Positions 12,101 through 23,100 of a stretch of 64,000 bases of DNA are shown in pieces (within the stretch, counting starts at the first letter, position 1; every line of letters starts with the position of its first letter). The translations under genes and the position numbers were made by a program. Source of the stretch: Mariannaea sp. PMI_226 (lineage: Eukaryota; Ascomycota; Sordariomycetes; Hypocreales; Nectriaceae); the NCBI GenBank assembly GCA_024336345.1, contig JANFOG010000001.1:1550001-1614000 (forward strand), written 5' to 3'. Under the pieces are notes generated by a model. That model was not told where the DNA came from and did no database searches. It was given only the letters and a program-made list of their open reading frames with translations.

Positions 12101-14640
12101 AACCTAGCCAACCAGTATTGCCACATCGATACTATCACATACCCTTGCTTGACATCCGTGGTGTGCATTTCACTGGTGTTGATCCGAATATCTAGACGTG
12201 CGCGTATGTATGCAGTAATGCTCGTATGAGTCCTACGTATTTTCACAGTCAATCCTCCTCTACTTGTTTATACTTTACCCCGTTGTTTGTTAGGCAATTA
12301 CATTAGCACCTCCTGACATCCTCAAACTATCTTCCCTCCCGGCCTGGAGCACAATGCTAACACCGAAGTCATTCGCCCACCCAGGAGCCCACCCTCAAGT
12401 CACAGTTCCCAAGATGAGGGAATCCTCCGTGGAGACAACAATACTTTGTCGTTCGCATCAATCACGGCGACTTCTTCATGAGAGCGTAGAATACCTTCTA
12501 CGGGCCTTTGCTTGGCAAACATGGGCTCAGATCTTTTCTACTAAACTGCACCTTTTTTCGTTGCCATCAATATTGTACATCAGATGCAGGTACGAAGTTG
12601 CTGTGGTTGGGATGCAGGCTCTGAAGCTATTGAACCAGGGCTCACAGAATGACATGGCTTCAAGGGTTCGGTACTGGGATGCACTATACAGTTACGATAG
12701 ACGCTGACCGCAGAGGCGACCGTAAGGAAACATTCGTGCCAACGCACTAATATATGTTCCAGAACATGGCTAGGACGGCTTAAGGCAGTGGTAACAGTAT
12801 CACGTTACACCAAGCTGGACATGGCACATCATGTGTAACGCTTGCCGCCTGGTCTCTTTATTTGGCACCTACCTCTGCAGCCGTAGACAATGGGGTAACT
12901 TCAATGACTCGACTTGCAGCAGGCATCCCCGTCACGGTACGCAGCACGGCTCATGTTAAAAGCATTCTGCCGGTTGTGTATATATATACAGATTACATGT
13001 TTCATCATGTTGGCTGAGGGGCCAAGGTCTAATTCAACGCAAATTACCTGGCATTTGGTGAAGTTTTGACCCACTGTGAGAGTTGGTACCTAGATGAGGT
13101 CGGCAGCGAGCACGATTTAATTTATGAAGGAGGACTTCTATTTCTAGTTTCACACATAGAGCTCAGTGTGCATTGAATACGAGAGGCGTGCTGTAGCTAC
13201 TTTACACCGCTTATTTAGTCTGGCCAAGTGTGTGCAGCGTTATACGACTAATGCCTTCAAGGGATTGGTTTTTGTCAATACTGTTCATACTTATTACAGA
13301 GTTATGATTCGCATGAACCTTGCGCTTAACTTAAACGCAGTCATTATCTGCATTCTCCTCACTGCCACTCGGGTAAGTAGAAGCAGGATATGTTGGACGC
13401 GTTTTTGAAAGCTTTCGGACCTGCCCAGAAAGTCGTATGTCAATTTAGTACATGGCATAAATAGTACTGGGCCACGCGTTAGATCGTCCAGCATGTAGCG
13501 CTGTTGAAGGTATATAGAATATTCTCGCTCTATCTTGTCAATAATGCTGATCCTGCAATTCACTCCTTAGAAGTCCAGGCTAAAGACTGCACGCAGGAAC
13601 ATCAACGGCGGTGAGGTAACTCCAGATCAACCCAGTCCTGCTAAAGACACATGCCGTCCGTAGTGCGGATAGCGTTACTCGAAAGCATCAACCAGGCCCA
13701 GTGGGTGAGATGCATCCCTCAACATGCGTCATTGGTCATATTCTCACCAAGTTACAGCCAGGATCACAATATTGACATAGACGCTTCATGCTTCAATTTT
13801 ATATCTATCGAAACGCAAACCAGAGTCGACAGCAAACAAAATGGTATGATTGTAGACGATATCGTGAGGTATATTGTCTCTCGTACGTTCTATCAATATT
13901 TTACAGATCACTACCTTATGCACATACGGTTACATGACTGGGTTGGCTGGGGTCTCTTGAGGTTTTGTCTTCCTCACTGCGTACTTGGTGACCTTGATGC
14001 GTGATGCAATCATGCCCCCAAGATAATTCAGACATGTTGGGTCCCGACTTGGACGAATTATTGCTATACCCCAATAGCCTTGAGAAACTACATACGGAGA
14101 GGCAGAGCATGTTAGTGAGGTCAGCGAGGTAAGTAAGGTACTACCATACTGTAATTACAGTGCTCGGTGCTGTCTTGTATTGGCATGCACCTTTGTATCC
14201 AGGTACTGAGGTAAGGTAAGGTAAGGCAAAATACAGTAAGGCCAAGTGCCAGGTGCCAGCCTGCCTACCTGTCCTTGGGTCCTTGGGTACTGTAGACTGC
14301 CTACCCGTGGATGTGGTGCGGGTACGTATGGCGCTATGTGAAGTAAGTACTAAACTGGTAGGTTTGTAAGGCAGGTAGGGTAAGTATGTGATTCTGCGCA
14401 GGAACCCTTGCAAGGCACTTGCACTTACTTGACAAGGCCCTGGAACCGATCCACTGAATGAAGAAGCACCCATGTCAAAATTGGGATATCTGAAACACGC
14501 TTCCAGCCCCTCCTTCTTTCTTCTTTTGTTCCAAGCTGCCAAGTCCCCTCTTTTCGCTTACGAGATTGATTATCGCTGTGCAGGGGCCACGCACCGATTT
14601 CGATTTCGCCTTCTTCCCCTCTTCTCTTCTCCCACCCCCC

Positions 14641-14665
14641 TTTCAAGCTTTCAAGCTTTCAAGCT
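14641..14665. repeat. TTTCAAGC octamer tandem repeat
   Basis: Three consecutive copies of TTTCAAGC, the last incomplete, next to a pyrimidine-rich stretch. Confidence 0.8.
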
Positions 14666-14908
14666 GGATTTATTGATGTCCGTCGAAAAAAACAACATAT
14701 GACTGCGGTAAGAATGGAGTAATTCTTATTCCTCTTCCACGTGCAAACACCAAACGCCTCGCTCCTCTGTGTCCCTATTGGACAGACAGAGCCACAAGTC
14801 ATTGAATGGCAGAAATAGCACGTCCCGTCCATCCACCCCGTAGCGGCTTACCTTACCCCTTCGCGTCGTGGCTGTTTACACATCAGTACAGTAAGGAAAT
14901 ATTCCTAC

Positions 14909-14965
14909 GCATACATACATACAAACATACATACGCACAAAACACAACACACGCACGCACGCAAC
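14909..14965. repeat. CATA / CGCA / ACAC degenerate microsatellite
   Basis: Successive CATA units pass into CACA and then CGCA units, a compound simple repeat in non-coding DNA. Confidence 0.75.
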
Positions 14966-15442
14966 CCGGGTTGGGAGTACCTTGGCTCCTCCCGGAGAAA
15001 AGAAAAAAAGAATTAACCTGTTCAATTCAATCTAGCCAGAACCAGGAATCTTCATATTCACTCCTGCCCCGGCTGATTCGTTCCCACTTTCAGCTGACTC
15101 CTCATCTTCCGCTATACCATGTCCTGTGTATTGCTGCTCTAGGCATTGGGACGCCACCGCGAGCTGCTCTCCCTGTTCGCTATCGAGTACGAATACAGGC
15201 GGCAGGACTTGACGCTAGAGACTTGTGCCCCAGTTCGTTGTAACAGCGAAGTGTGCACAGGGCGGGTTGAATCAGGGAACTCGTTTGTCACACCAGCCTC
15301 ATCAAGCAATCATTCATCGCCCTCTCTCTCCACATGTTGCAACGTCATCTACGCTGCTGCCGGTGTTGTCATCGCCCAGCCTCAGTGGCTGCTTGCGCCC
15401 CCCAACCCCGACTTTGACCCCGACTCCTCCGCTCCTTAACCC

Positions 15443-15479
15443 GCTTGTCTCTGTCCCTCTCCCTCTCCCTCTCCCTCCC
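15443..15479. repeat. (CTCCCT)n pyrimidine repeat
   Basis: About four CTCCCT-type hexamers in a strongly pyrimidine-rich stretch. Such tracts are common in fungal promoters and leaders just upstream of transcription or translation starts; it precedes the short ORF at 15770 on the same strand. Confidence 0.75.
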
Positions 15480-15769
15480 CTCCAGAGGAGATGAGGAGGA
15501 GGCCCTTGAGGCCCAATTCCCTTCCATCTCCGCCAATTCCATATTATCATGGATGGCAAAACTTACCCACTTCATGCTGTAAAACACTCTCGCCTCTTGT
15601 CAAGTCGAGAGCACCTTGTTATCTATATTCCGTCACCACGCTTGACCTTCCATTCTTGTTTCCCATCTCGATGCATTGTGTAGCTTACATGTTGGACGTC
15701 ATCTGCTCCGTCGGCTCTCAATAGTTTTATGTTCTTGGCCATTGAAACTCTGTCACCCCGTCAAGCACC

Positions 15770-15946
15770 ATGTTCAACGCCTCGCTTCAGGAACATCACC
15801 CACCCCTCTCTTTTCTTTTTGCTTTTTGCCTTTTTCCTGCTTCTGTCTGCTTGGACACACCCGGTTTAGTGTCAACCGTTGTGGCCAACGACATCCAAGC
15901 CCGCTCAATTATCCAACTCAACTGCGAGCCTCGGCCCTGTGGCTGA
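15770..15946 (+). CDS. Short ORF with signal-peptide-like N terminus (58 aa), hypothetical
   Basis: Candidate only. The ATG at 15770 sits in a good Kozak context (CACCATG). The predicted 58-residue peptide starts MFNASLQEHH and then has a hydrophobic core rich in Phe, Leu, Ala and Cys, followed by a small-residue stretch that could be a signal peptidase site. The remaining half is polar, with two further cysteines near the C terminus (NCEPRPCG). This layout resembles a small secreted peptide, but the frame is short, has no recognised family and could be a chance ORF within a leader or non-coding transcript. The preceding 1 kb is pyrimidine-rich like fungal 5' leaders. Confidence 0.22.
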   Translation: MFNASLQEHHPPLSFLFAFCLFPASVCLDTPGLVSTVVANDIQARSIIQLNCEPRPCG

Positions 15947-17159
15947 CCAATACTCTGCACCCTCGCCTCACACAGGCCCCCGCTCCAACCATATTCTGTT
16001 CTCTGGCTGGCTCGTAGCCTCTTGGGCAAGGACAGGTCAACCATGTCGTGCTGCATGATACTTCGCGCGATCCGACAACCACCAACTCAAGACTGCAACG
16101 CCAGCGCTGTCGCCTACGTCCGACGCTGACGCTGACGCTGACATCGATCATCGGTCTCCTGGGCGGTGAGACCAAAGCTCGCCTTCCAACGAGCAACGAT
16201 GGTCAATTCCATGCATATTATCGTCATCATATCTCAATCTCCTCCTCATGCCCCGATATCCATTTTCCATCCAACCGTTGATCGATCGCCCGTGTCGGAA
16301 TATTCCTAGTGCTTGACACTAGCCATGAACAATTGACCAAAACCACTAAGCCCTCGCTAAATTGGAAAGCAAATGATCATTTGGCTCACCAGCCACAGGC
16401 TTTCTAAAATGGGCAGACTATAACTCTCCCAATTTCAACACTCAGCATCAGGGCCCTTGGAATCCGTCTGCCCGGCCTTGGAATGTGGACATCTAAAGAG
16501 ATAGATCGGCAACTAACCCTGGCAAACTGGCCCTTAAGGTCGGCCCAAACTGGTGGTACCCTTGTTAGCTATGGATCTAACCCTTCAGATCTTGGTGCGG
16601 GTCCAGACTCGAACTCCAATATCCATGTTGGGACACGTCTCGTCTTAAACCCTCGGCGAACGGCCTGGAATGGTGAAGGCGGAACTGCCTTGCCATGCCT
16701 AATGCAAGGCTTACGCCACATATTCTAGGCTTCAGGAACAAGATTTGGCGAGCATCGTTTACAATCAAATACCAGGCAGCTGGACACCCTTGATTTAGGC
16801 GACTTTCTTCTTGCGGCCATGCCGTGGCTACCTGATAGTTATACCAATGCGAGACTTCCGACATGATATCCTATAAACTGTCCGTCAAGAAAGGCCTAGT
16901 GGCTCAGTGCTACGCCAGCCGCATCCAGCCATGCTGTATTGGTACTGTACGCGGCTTTGAGGGTCCATCGACTGACTACCTCGCGCAAGATCTCGGGTGT
17001 CAGCCTCAATTCTTCAAGCCACCGTGACTGAGGATCTAGTCATTGTCGCCTGTGCTACATCGTCAGCGGTGCTAAGTAATCCGTGGTGTTTATCCAAAAG
17101 TCCACTCGGACTCCTAACAGGATGGATGGTGCCATAGGACAAGATTTGGATGCACTCGG

Positions 17160-17194
17160 AATAATAATAATAACAATAACAATAACAATAACAG
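17160..17194. repeat. (AAT)n/(AAC)n microsatellite
   Basis: Four ATA units then about five TAACAA-type units in non-coding DNA. Confidence 0.85.
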
Positions 17195-18789
17195 TCAACA
17201 GTGGACTGTCGAGGTTTGTAACCCAAATCTGAATCTGGATACGAGGGTGTAGGCGCGTCAATAGCGGCTCAGTTCGATGCACATCTGCGTCAAATAATGA
17301 CAAACTGATTGGCTTTGTTTCGGAGCCGGGGAACAGATATACAGACATGCATCACTGTACAATACAGTTACTCCTCGAACAGTCACACAACCTAATCTAC
17401 CCTGCACCAGAAACACGGTATGTTCGTGGATATGTGGCAACCGACCCTGAACAGGTGGGAACTTACTTGGGGAAGATTGTGCCTATGCCGTGGGGAATGA
17501 GTTATGCACCTGAGAAGTTCAGAGCAAGATCATGGGATTCGAGTTGTTCTAGGTTGACAACTACGGCAGAGCGGATGCTGGGTTATCAAGCTCACAGTGT
17601 GTATTTTTGGTGATGGAGAATAGAGCTCCCAGAGCATCGTCGATGGGCCGGCCGATCAAAGATCAGCGCAACCCCTGCTAGCATTCCCCAGCCTATCTGG
17701 GAATCACCCGAAAACCCACGAGCCCCCAAGATTCCTAGGCACCCTGTCACGTTGTGATCGACATTGGAGGCTGGATCAGCCGTTGAGACAGCACAGGGGT
17801 CTGCCTCCAGTCAGTGGAGGGGTAAGTATGCTATTCGCCACGAGCAGAGTGTCGAGCAGCCACAGCGTCAATGTTGAGTGGCGCGACAATACAGAGCTAC
17901 GGTGTTGTGAGTTGATGGGATGGAATCGGGATCGGCGTACCCAGCTCGGTCGAGTCAAGCATGCATGTCCTTGTTCCCGCTCAAGACACGTAACGCTGTG
18001 GTCGTCGACTCCGCAAAGTATTTAGCAGGATATGAATTACAAGAAGGGAAACATGACCGAGAGGGGAAAAAAGCAAAGCAACGAATCAACTTGGCAAAGA
18101 AGGCATGCCAGGGTGCCATTTACTCACCATGACGCCGCTTCTTGACCCAATTGACTCGACATGCCTTGGTAATTTCCGGTACTCCCCCTCTGACGTCGTC
18201 CTAGCCTGCATAAACGTTGCGGCCCATAGTGTCTTATCGTTGACCGTGACAATTACCGCACTGGGGGCTCACTGGCGCTGTCCTCTCAACAAGGAGTTGA
18301 CGAGGGATTGGAAAGAGAGGCTTGCTGTGACAGATTCAAGAAGTCACCCTTCGTATTTCCGCACTCCCCCTAGTAGGGTAAGTTCAGGTATCAACGCTGC
18401 CCCGTCCTTTGCACCAAACCAGCGCTCGCTCGCTTACTCTGTCATCTCATTTTGGCAGCCTCACCAGCCTAAGTGACAGAAGGACAGGCCTAGCAAGAAG
18501 AAAGAGAGACACAGCTCCTCATCAGAGCTAGTTGTTGTATTTGGGTATATTTTCATTTCCATCGTACGATTATTGGCTTACGTCCTTTCAAATTAGCTTG
18601 CGCTTCATCAGCTGAAAGCAGCCCGCAGTAATCCACATGAGAGTTGGATCAAAGACGCGACTTTCCCCAAAGGTCTACCAGCGAGCCATTGGAGATTTGA
18701 TCCCACCATCTCCATCAGGTCAAGGACCTAGCATTAGCCACAGCACAGTATGTACCATGCTCACCGGTTGTTTGGTCGCCGTCCGTCTG

Positions 18790-18823
18790 TTTTATTATTT
18801 TTATTATTTTTATTTTATTATTT
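18790..18823. repeat. TTTTATTA-type low-complexity repeat
   Basis: Repeated T/A octamers (TTTTATTA, TTTTTATTA). Low-complexity non-coding DNA. Confidence 0.75.
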
Positions 18824-20034
18824 ACTTCGGGGAACTCGCCAGAGAAGAGAAAGCCCCCAGTCAGCTTACGTCCCAACTTGCTACCGTCCAAGGGCTAGCT
18901 ACCCTCCCTTTACCTCCATCCTTCATATTGGGAAATCTCGGGTAAGCGACATGGAAGTCTGAAAGCAATAGATTGCACCATTGTGCTCTCTCTGCCTGAC
19001 AAAATTGCGGTCTAGGCACGTCAAGCGGCTGCTAGCGCTGCCTTCATTAACGCACCCATGACCCTGGCTTGTTTCACACTTTCTCAAATTTATTTCAGAT
19101 ATACAGATTACGTACAGTAGTACATTTTTTTTTTCCCCTTCTTTACTTTTTTCGAGGGCTTATTCATTTTTCCAAAAATTTCCTGGCTTTGTCCTCCCCA
19201 CCCCCCGCAATAAAGCCCTTATTACGCTTCTTTTTATTTTAGCCCACCTTGCATACCTAAATCTTCCGGCCCAAAAAAGTCCTGGTGGCTCGGGTGGCGC
19301 CTTGCCTCGCTGATTAGAAGGCAGGCTAATACAAGGGCTGTGGTCACCAATCCGTATGGTTTAGATGAGCTTGCTTCGTACATAATTTGTTACTAGGTAC
19401 TGTACGTAGCACATTGATGGTCCTCTGTGTACCTCCCCTCAGCGGTGCGTATATCAGTCGCAAGGCCAACGAACAGCAAAACAGTGCTTCATCTTCGCAA
19501 ATTTGCCCTCTTATCAAGCGACCAGCAGTTGCCCCCATGTCGTGTCCCTAATTGTAGTATTGTACATACCGTATCTTTGGCGTATCTTGTAGACGAGACC
19601 CTGGAAACACTCGTTGCCCGCATCTCCTCTCGATGTCTTGTCAACTAATCATATGATATTCATCTCTGCTTACAGAGGTTGGAAAATATGTGCATAAAAA
19701 TAACCAATAAAAAGGGCAAGCAAGCTGCCCAGCTGGACCCTTATCATCTATGTACGCTCTCTGCGTGTAGATCAACTCAAGCCACAAGAAAGCACCTGAT
19801 AGAACAAAAACCCAACCATCCCGACCCTTTCGATCCATGACCCTTCCTTCGCTTCCGCCTCTTCCGTCGGTCCCGAACAGTGATGCCCCATTCCCCTCCA
19901 TTCAGCCCTGTGTAGTTGATTCATGAGGTTTGCCCTTGTTTCTCTTTTCTGTTCAGTCGTCCGTCGTTTTGATCATTTTGGTCGTTAAAATGCTCCAGAG
20001 TATAAAATATGTAAAGTGCCCCCTGCCCCCCTAT

Positions 20035-20068
20035 CCCCCCCCCCCCCCCCCCCCCCTCCCAAAAAAAA
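20035..20068. repeat. Poly-C (22) followed by poly-A (12)
   Basis: A run of 22 C, then TCCC, then 12 A. It lies about 70-100 bp beyond the stop of the histidine kinase gene, so on that gene's transcript it would be a U-run then a G-run in the 3' UTR or terminator region. The length may also be assembly-unstable. Confidence 0.85.
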
Positions 20069-20132
20069 AAAAGTGTGATATAATGCAAAGTAGAGACCAA
20101 ACAAGTCGTGAAACGCGTGATTGGGGTATTTT

Positions 20133-23100
20133 CTAGTGAGAAGAGAAAAACTTGTCCTTGAAGGATGAGCTCTGTGAGCTCAAACTGTTGCGCCTGTGAT
20201 CGTCTTTGCCAGATACATATGGCGTGTTCTCTGCCTTCTGACCGTCCTCGGCCAGGTTGCTTGCGTTTTGTCGAGGAGGCCCCCTTTTCGTGAGCAAGCC
20301 CTTGGGCCTCTCGCTCAAAGTCTTGTCCTCGGGAAGAGACACTTTCTCCGAATGAGATTCGCTGTTCCTCCGGTTCTTGGTGAGCTTTCTGGGCGGACGT
20401 TTTTGTGTTGCCACTGAGCCGTCAATAACTGAGTGTGCATCCATTGAGTGATTCTCATTGGGTGTGTAGCTCGACACCACATCATTCAAGGTCGTGCTGG
20501 GAGCTGAATGATTCCCGATCGCGAGGGGAGGTGACTCTTGATGCTCGTGAATAATCGGACTATCATTTGCTTGAATGCCTGCTAGATCGGTAGGCCGATT
20601 TCGTACGGCTGCTTCCGCTGTTGGATCTGGAACGGAACGAGACTGTTCATGAGGCTGAGGAGCAGTTGGTGACATGGCCGGTCGCTGGTTTTTTGGGCCA
20701 GATCCGTTGGGCTGTATCCTAGGAGAAGGTGCTGACGTTGAAGTTGGGCTGACTTGGGCTGACTGGATCGTGTCTGTCGGGGATAGAGGTGACTATAATA
20801 CCGCTGTTAGCCCAAGTCCCCAATACCTTAGGCTCTTTCTCCTCATAAGGGACACTCACATGGCTGAGATATGCGTCAAGCTTCTTCTTTAACACGTCAG
20901 ATCTGACAGGTTTGGCTAAATAGTCATTCATGCCAGCAGCTAAGCACTTCTCCCGGTCTCCTTGAATTGCTGAGGCTGTCATGGCAATAACTAGTATTTT
21001 CCGCACTGCATCTAATGGGTCTCTTCTGATTAGTTTTGTCGCTTCATAGCCATCAAGAACCGGCATTTGCACGTCCATCAACACGATGTGATAAGGTTTG
21101 CCTTCCTTAGCCTTCTGACGAAGGCCTTCGACGGCCTTGAGACCGTTCTCGTATGCGACAACGCCCGCGAACCCTAGGCGTTGGACATATTGTATAGCAA
21201 TCTTCTGGTTGATTGGATTGTCCTCAGCGACGCAGATGCGGACCTCTTCCTTGGGAACCTGAGATATGTCCACGTAAGGATTCGGCGAGTTCACACGATC
21301 CAACGGCGATGTCATCGAGTATCGGTCAATAGGAGGCGATGACTTGGATTGGGCATCTCCTGCCGTGGCGTCTGACTTGGCCTTCTCAAAAGTGACGGTG
21401 AACCATGCAGTAGTGCCCTCATTCTCTGTGCTCTCTAAGCGGATCTTGCCTTTCATCATCATTTGGATAAGATTCTTGCAAATGCTAAGTCCTAGACCAC
21501 TCCCACCGTACTTTCTCGCTGTGCTGGCATCTGCCTGGCTGAAGGGTTGAAAAAGCTTCGCCAACTGCTGTGGTGGAATGCCAATGCCGGTGTCTTTGAC
21601 CCAGAAGGTGAGAGTTGCATGCTCATGAGTCTCCGTGTCTAACCGAGCACCGATTGTGATCGAACCATCCTCTGTGAACTTCAGACTATTGCCAATCAGG
21701 TTGCCGAGGACTTGATGGAGACGAATCGGGTCACCATAAATGAGCATAGGGGGTAGCTTGATATCCTGTACGATTTTTACGTTCTTCTTGGACGTCTTCT
21801 CGCGGTTGCTATAAGAAACTGCGCGTACAACCTCGCGAACCATGTCTTCAGGGTTGAAGGCAATGATGTAGAGTTTCATCTTATCGGCCTCCATCTTTGA
21901 AAAGTCCAGGATATCATTGATGACGGTCAACAATAAGTCGGCAGAGACGCGAATGGAATCTGCCATTTCTAGCTGGTCCTTATTCAAATTGCTATCACGG
22001 AGGAGTTCCGAATTTCCAATCACACCGTTGAGGGGTGTCCGGAGCTCGTGCGAAACATTAGCCAAAAAGATTGACTTGGCCTTGGCAGCTTCCTCAGCAA
22101 GCTTGACATTTCTTTTTGCTTCGGCCTCGGCATTCTTTGCTTTAGTCTCTGCCTTAAGGGCCTTGGCTAGGGCCTGTTTCTGGAAAGCCACCATAGATCG
22201 ATTCTCTGCCGAGATTTTCTCCAAGTTTTTCATAGACATGGCGTTGGAGTAACTGATACCGATCTGGTTCACGAGAAGTTGTAAGACGGTGACATTGCGG
22301 TCCGTAAAAGCACCAGGCTCGCCCTCGAGATATAGGACACCGAGGAGGGAGTTCTGTCCATGGGAGATGGGGATGGCGATGATACTTCTACCAACCGGGT
22401 TCCTCTGAAGCCATGTTTCGTTGACATTGCCAAAACGTTCGTCCGCGATCAGGTCATGAACAAAAACTGGCTCTAAGAAACGCGTGCAGTAGAGTACGAC
22501 ATTCTCAGCGATCAAAGACGCCCCCGACAACGGCAGACCAGGGATATGTGCCATGGCACCTCTCTCCGAATCGCCGCTGGCCGCCAAACACCACGAGTCT
22601 GCATCATTATCCTTCACGACGATCGCAGCCAATGTCGCAGAACCTCCCTGTGTTTGCAGAATCACATCACACATTGTCTTTAGAAGCTCGTCGACCTGTA
22701 GCACTGATGAAATGACTTGCGAAGAAACTAGGATGGCATGCAAGTCGATCATATCGAGCGCAGGCAGTCCAGCCCCGGGCTCCGTTTGCATAGAACCCCT
22801 CCAAGCGCCGATGCGTTCTCCCCTGTAATCAGTCATAAAATTGTTGGAAGTTACTTGGGTCAGATCTGCTCCGTCCTCACCATCCACAGCGCGGTATTGT
22901 ACGGACGCGGTGTCAGCCAAGAAATCGGTTTGGACACCCTGTTCCTGCGTCTGGTGACTTCGGGTTGGTCCATGCAGCAGAAGGCAATGCTCTTCTTCGA
23001 TAGCCTTGGAAACACCAGAGGCGCCAAGTTGTCGGAAGAGTGCAACAGCTTCGAGAAGTGCTGCGCGAGCAGAGCGGCGTCCTTTCCTGCGGATGAAGAG

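Larger units (their letters stand above)
7021..20132. other. Long gene-poor region (about 13 kb)
   Basis: No frame here shows a recognisable domain or a convincing exon chain. It lies between the start of the proline-rich gene and the 3' end of the histidine kinase gene. Contents I can support are microsatellites, GGTAC/TACCTA-type short palindromic tracts (about 9360-9390, 10430-10550, 14110-14400), pyrimidine-rich stretches at 14500-16000 and one short secreted-like ORF at 15770. It probably includes a long promoter or leader for the 5.4-7.0 kb gene and possibly non-coding transcripts. Confidence 0.55.
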
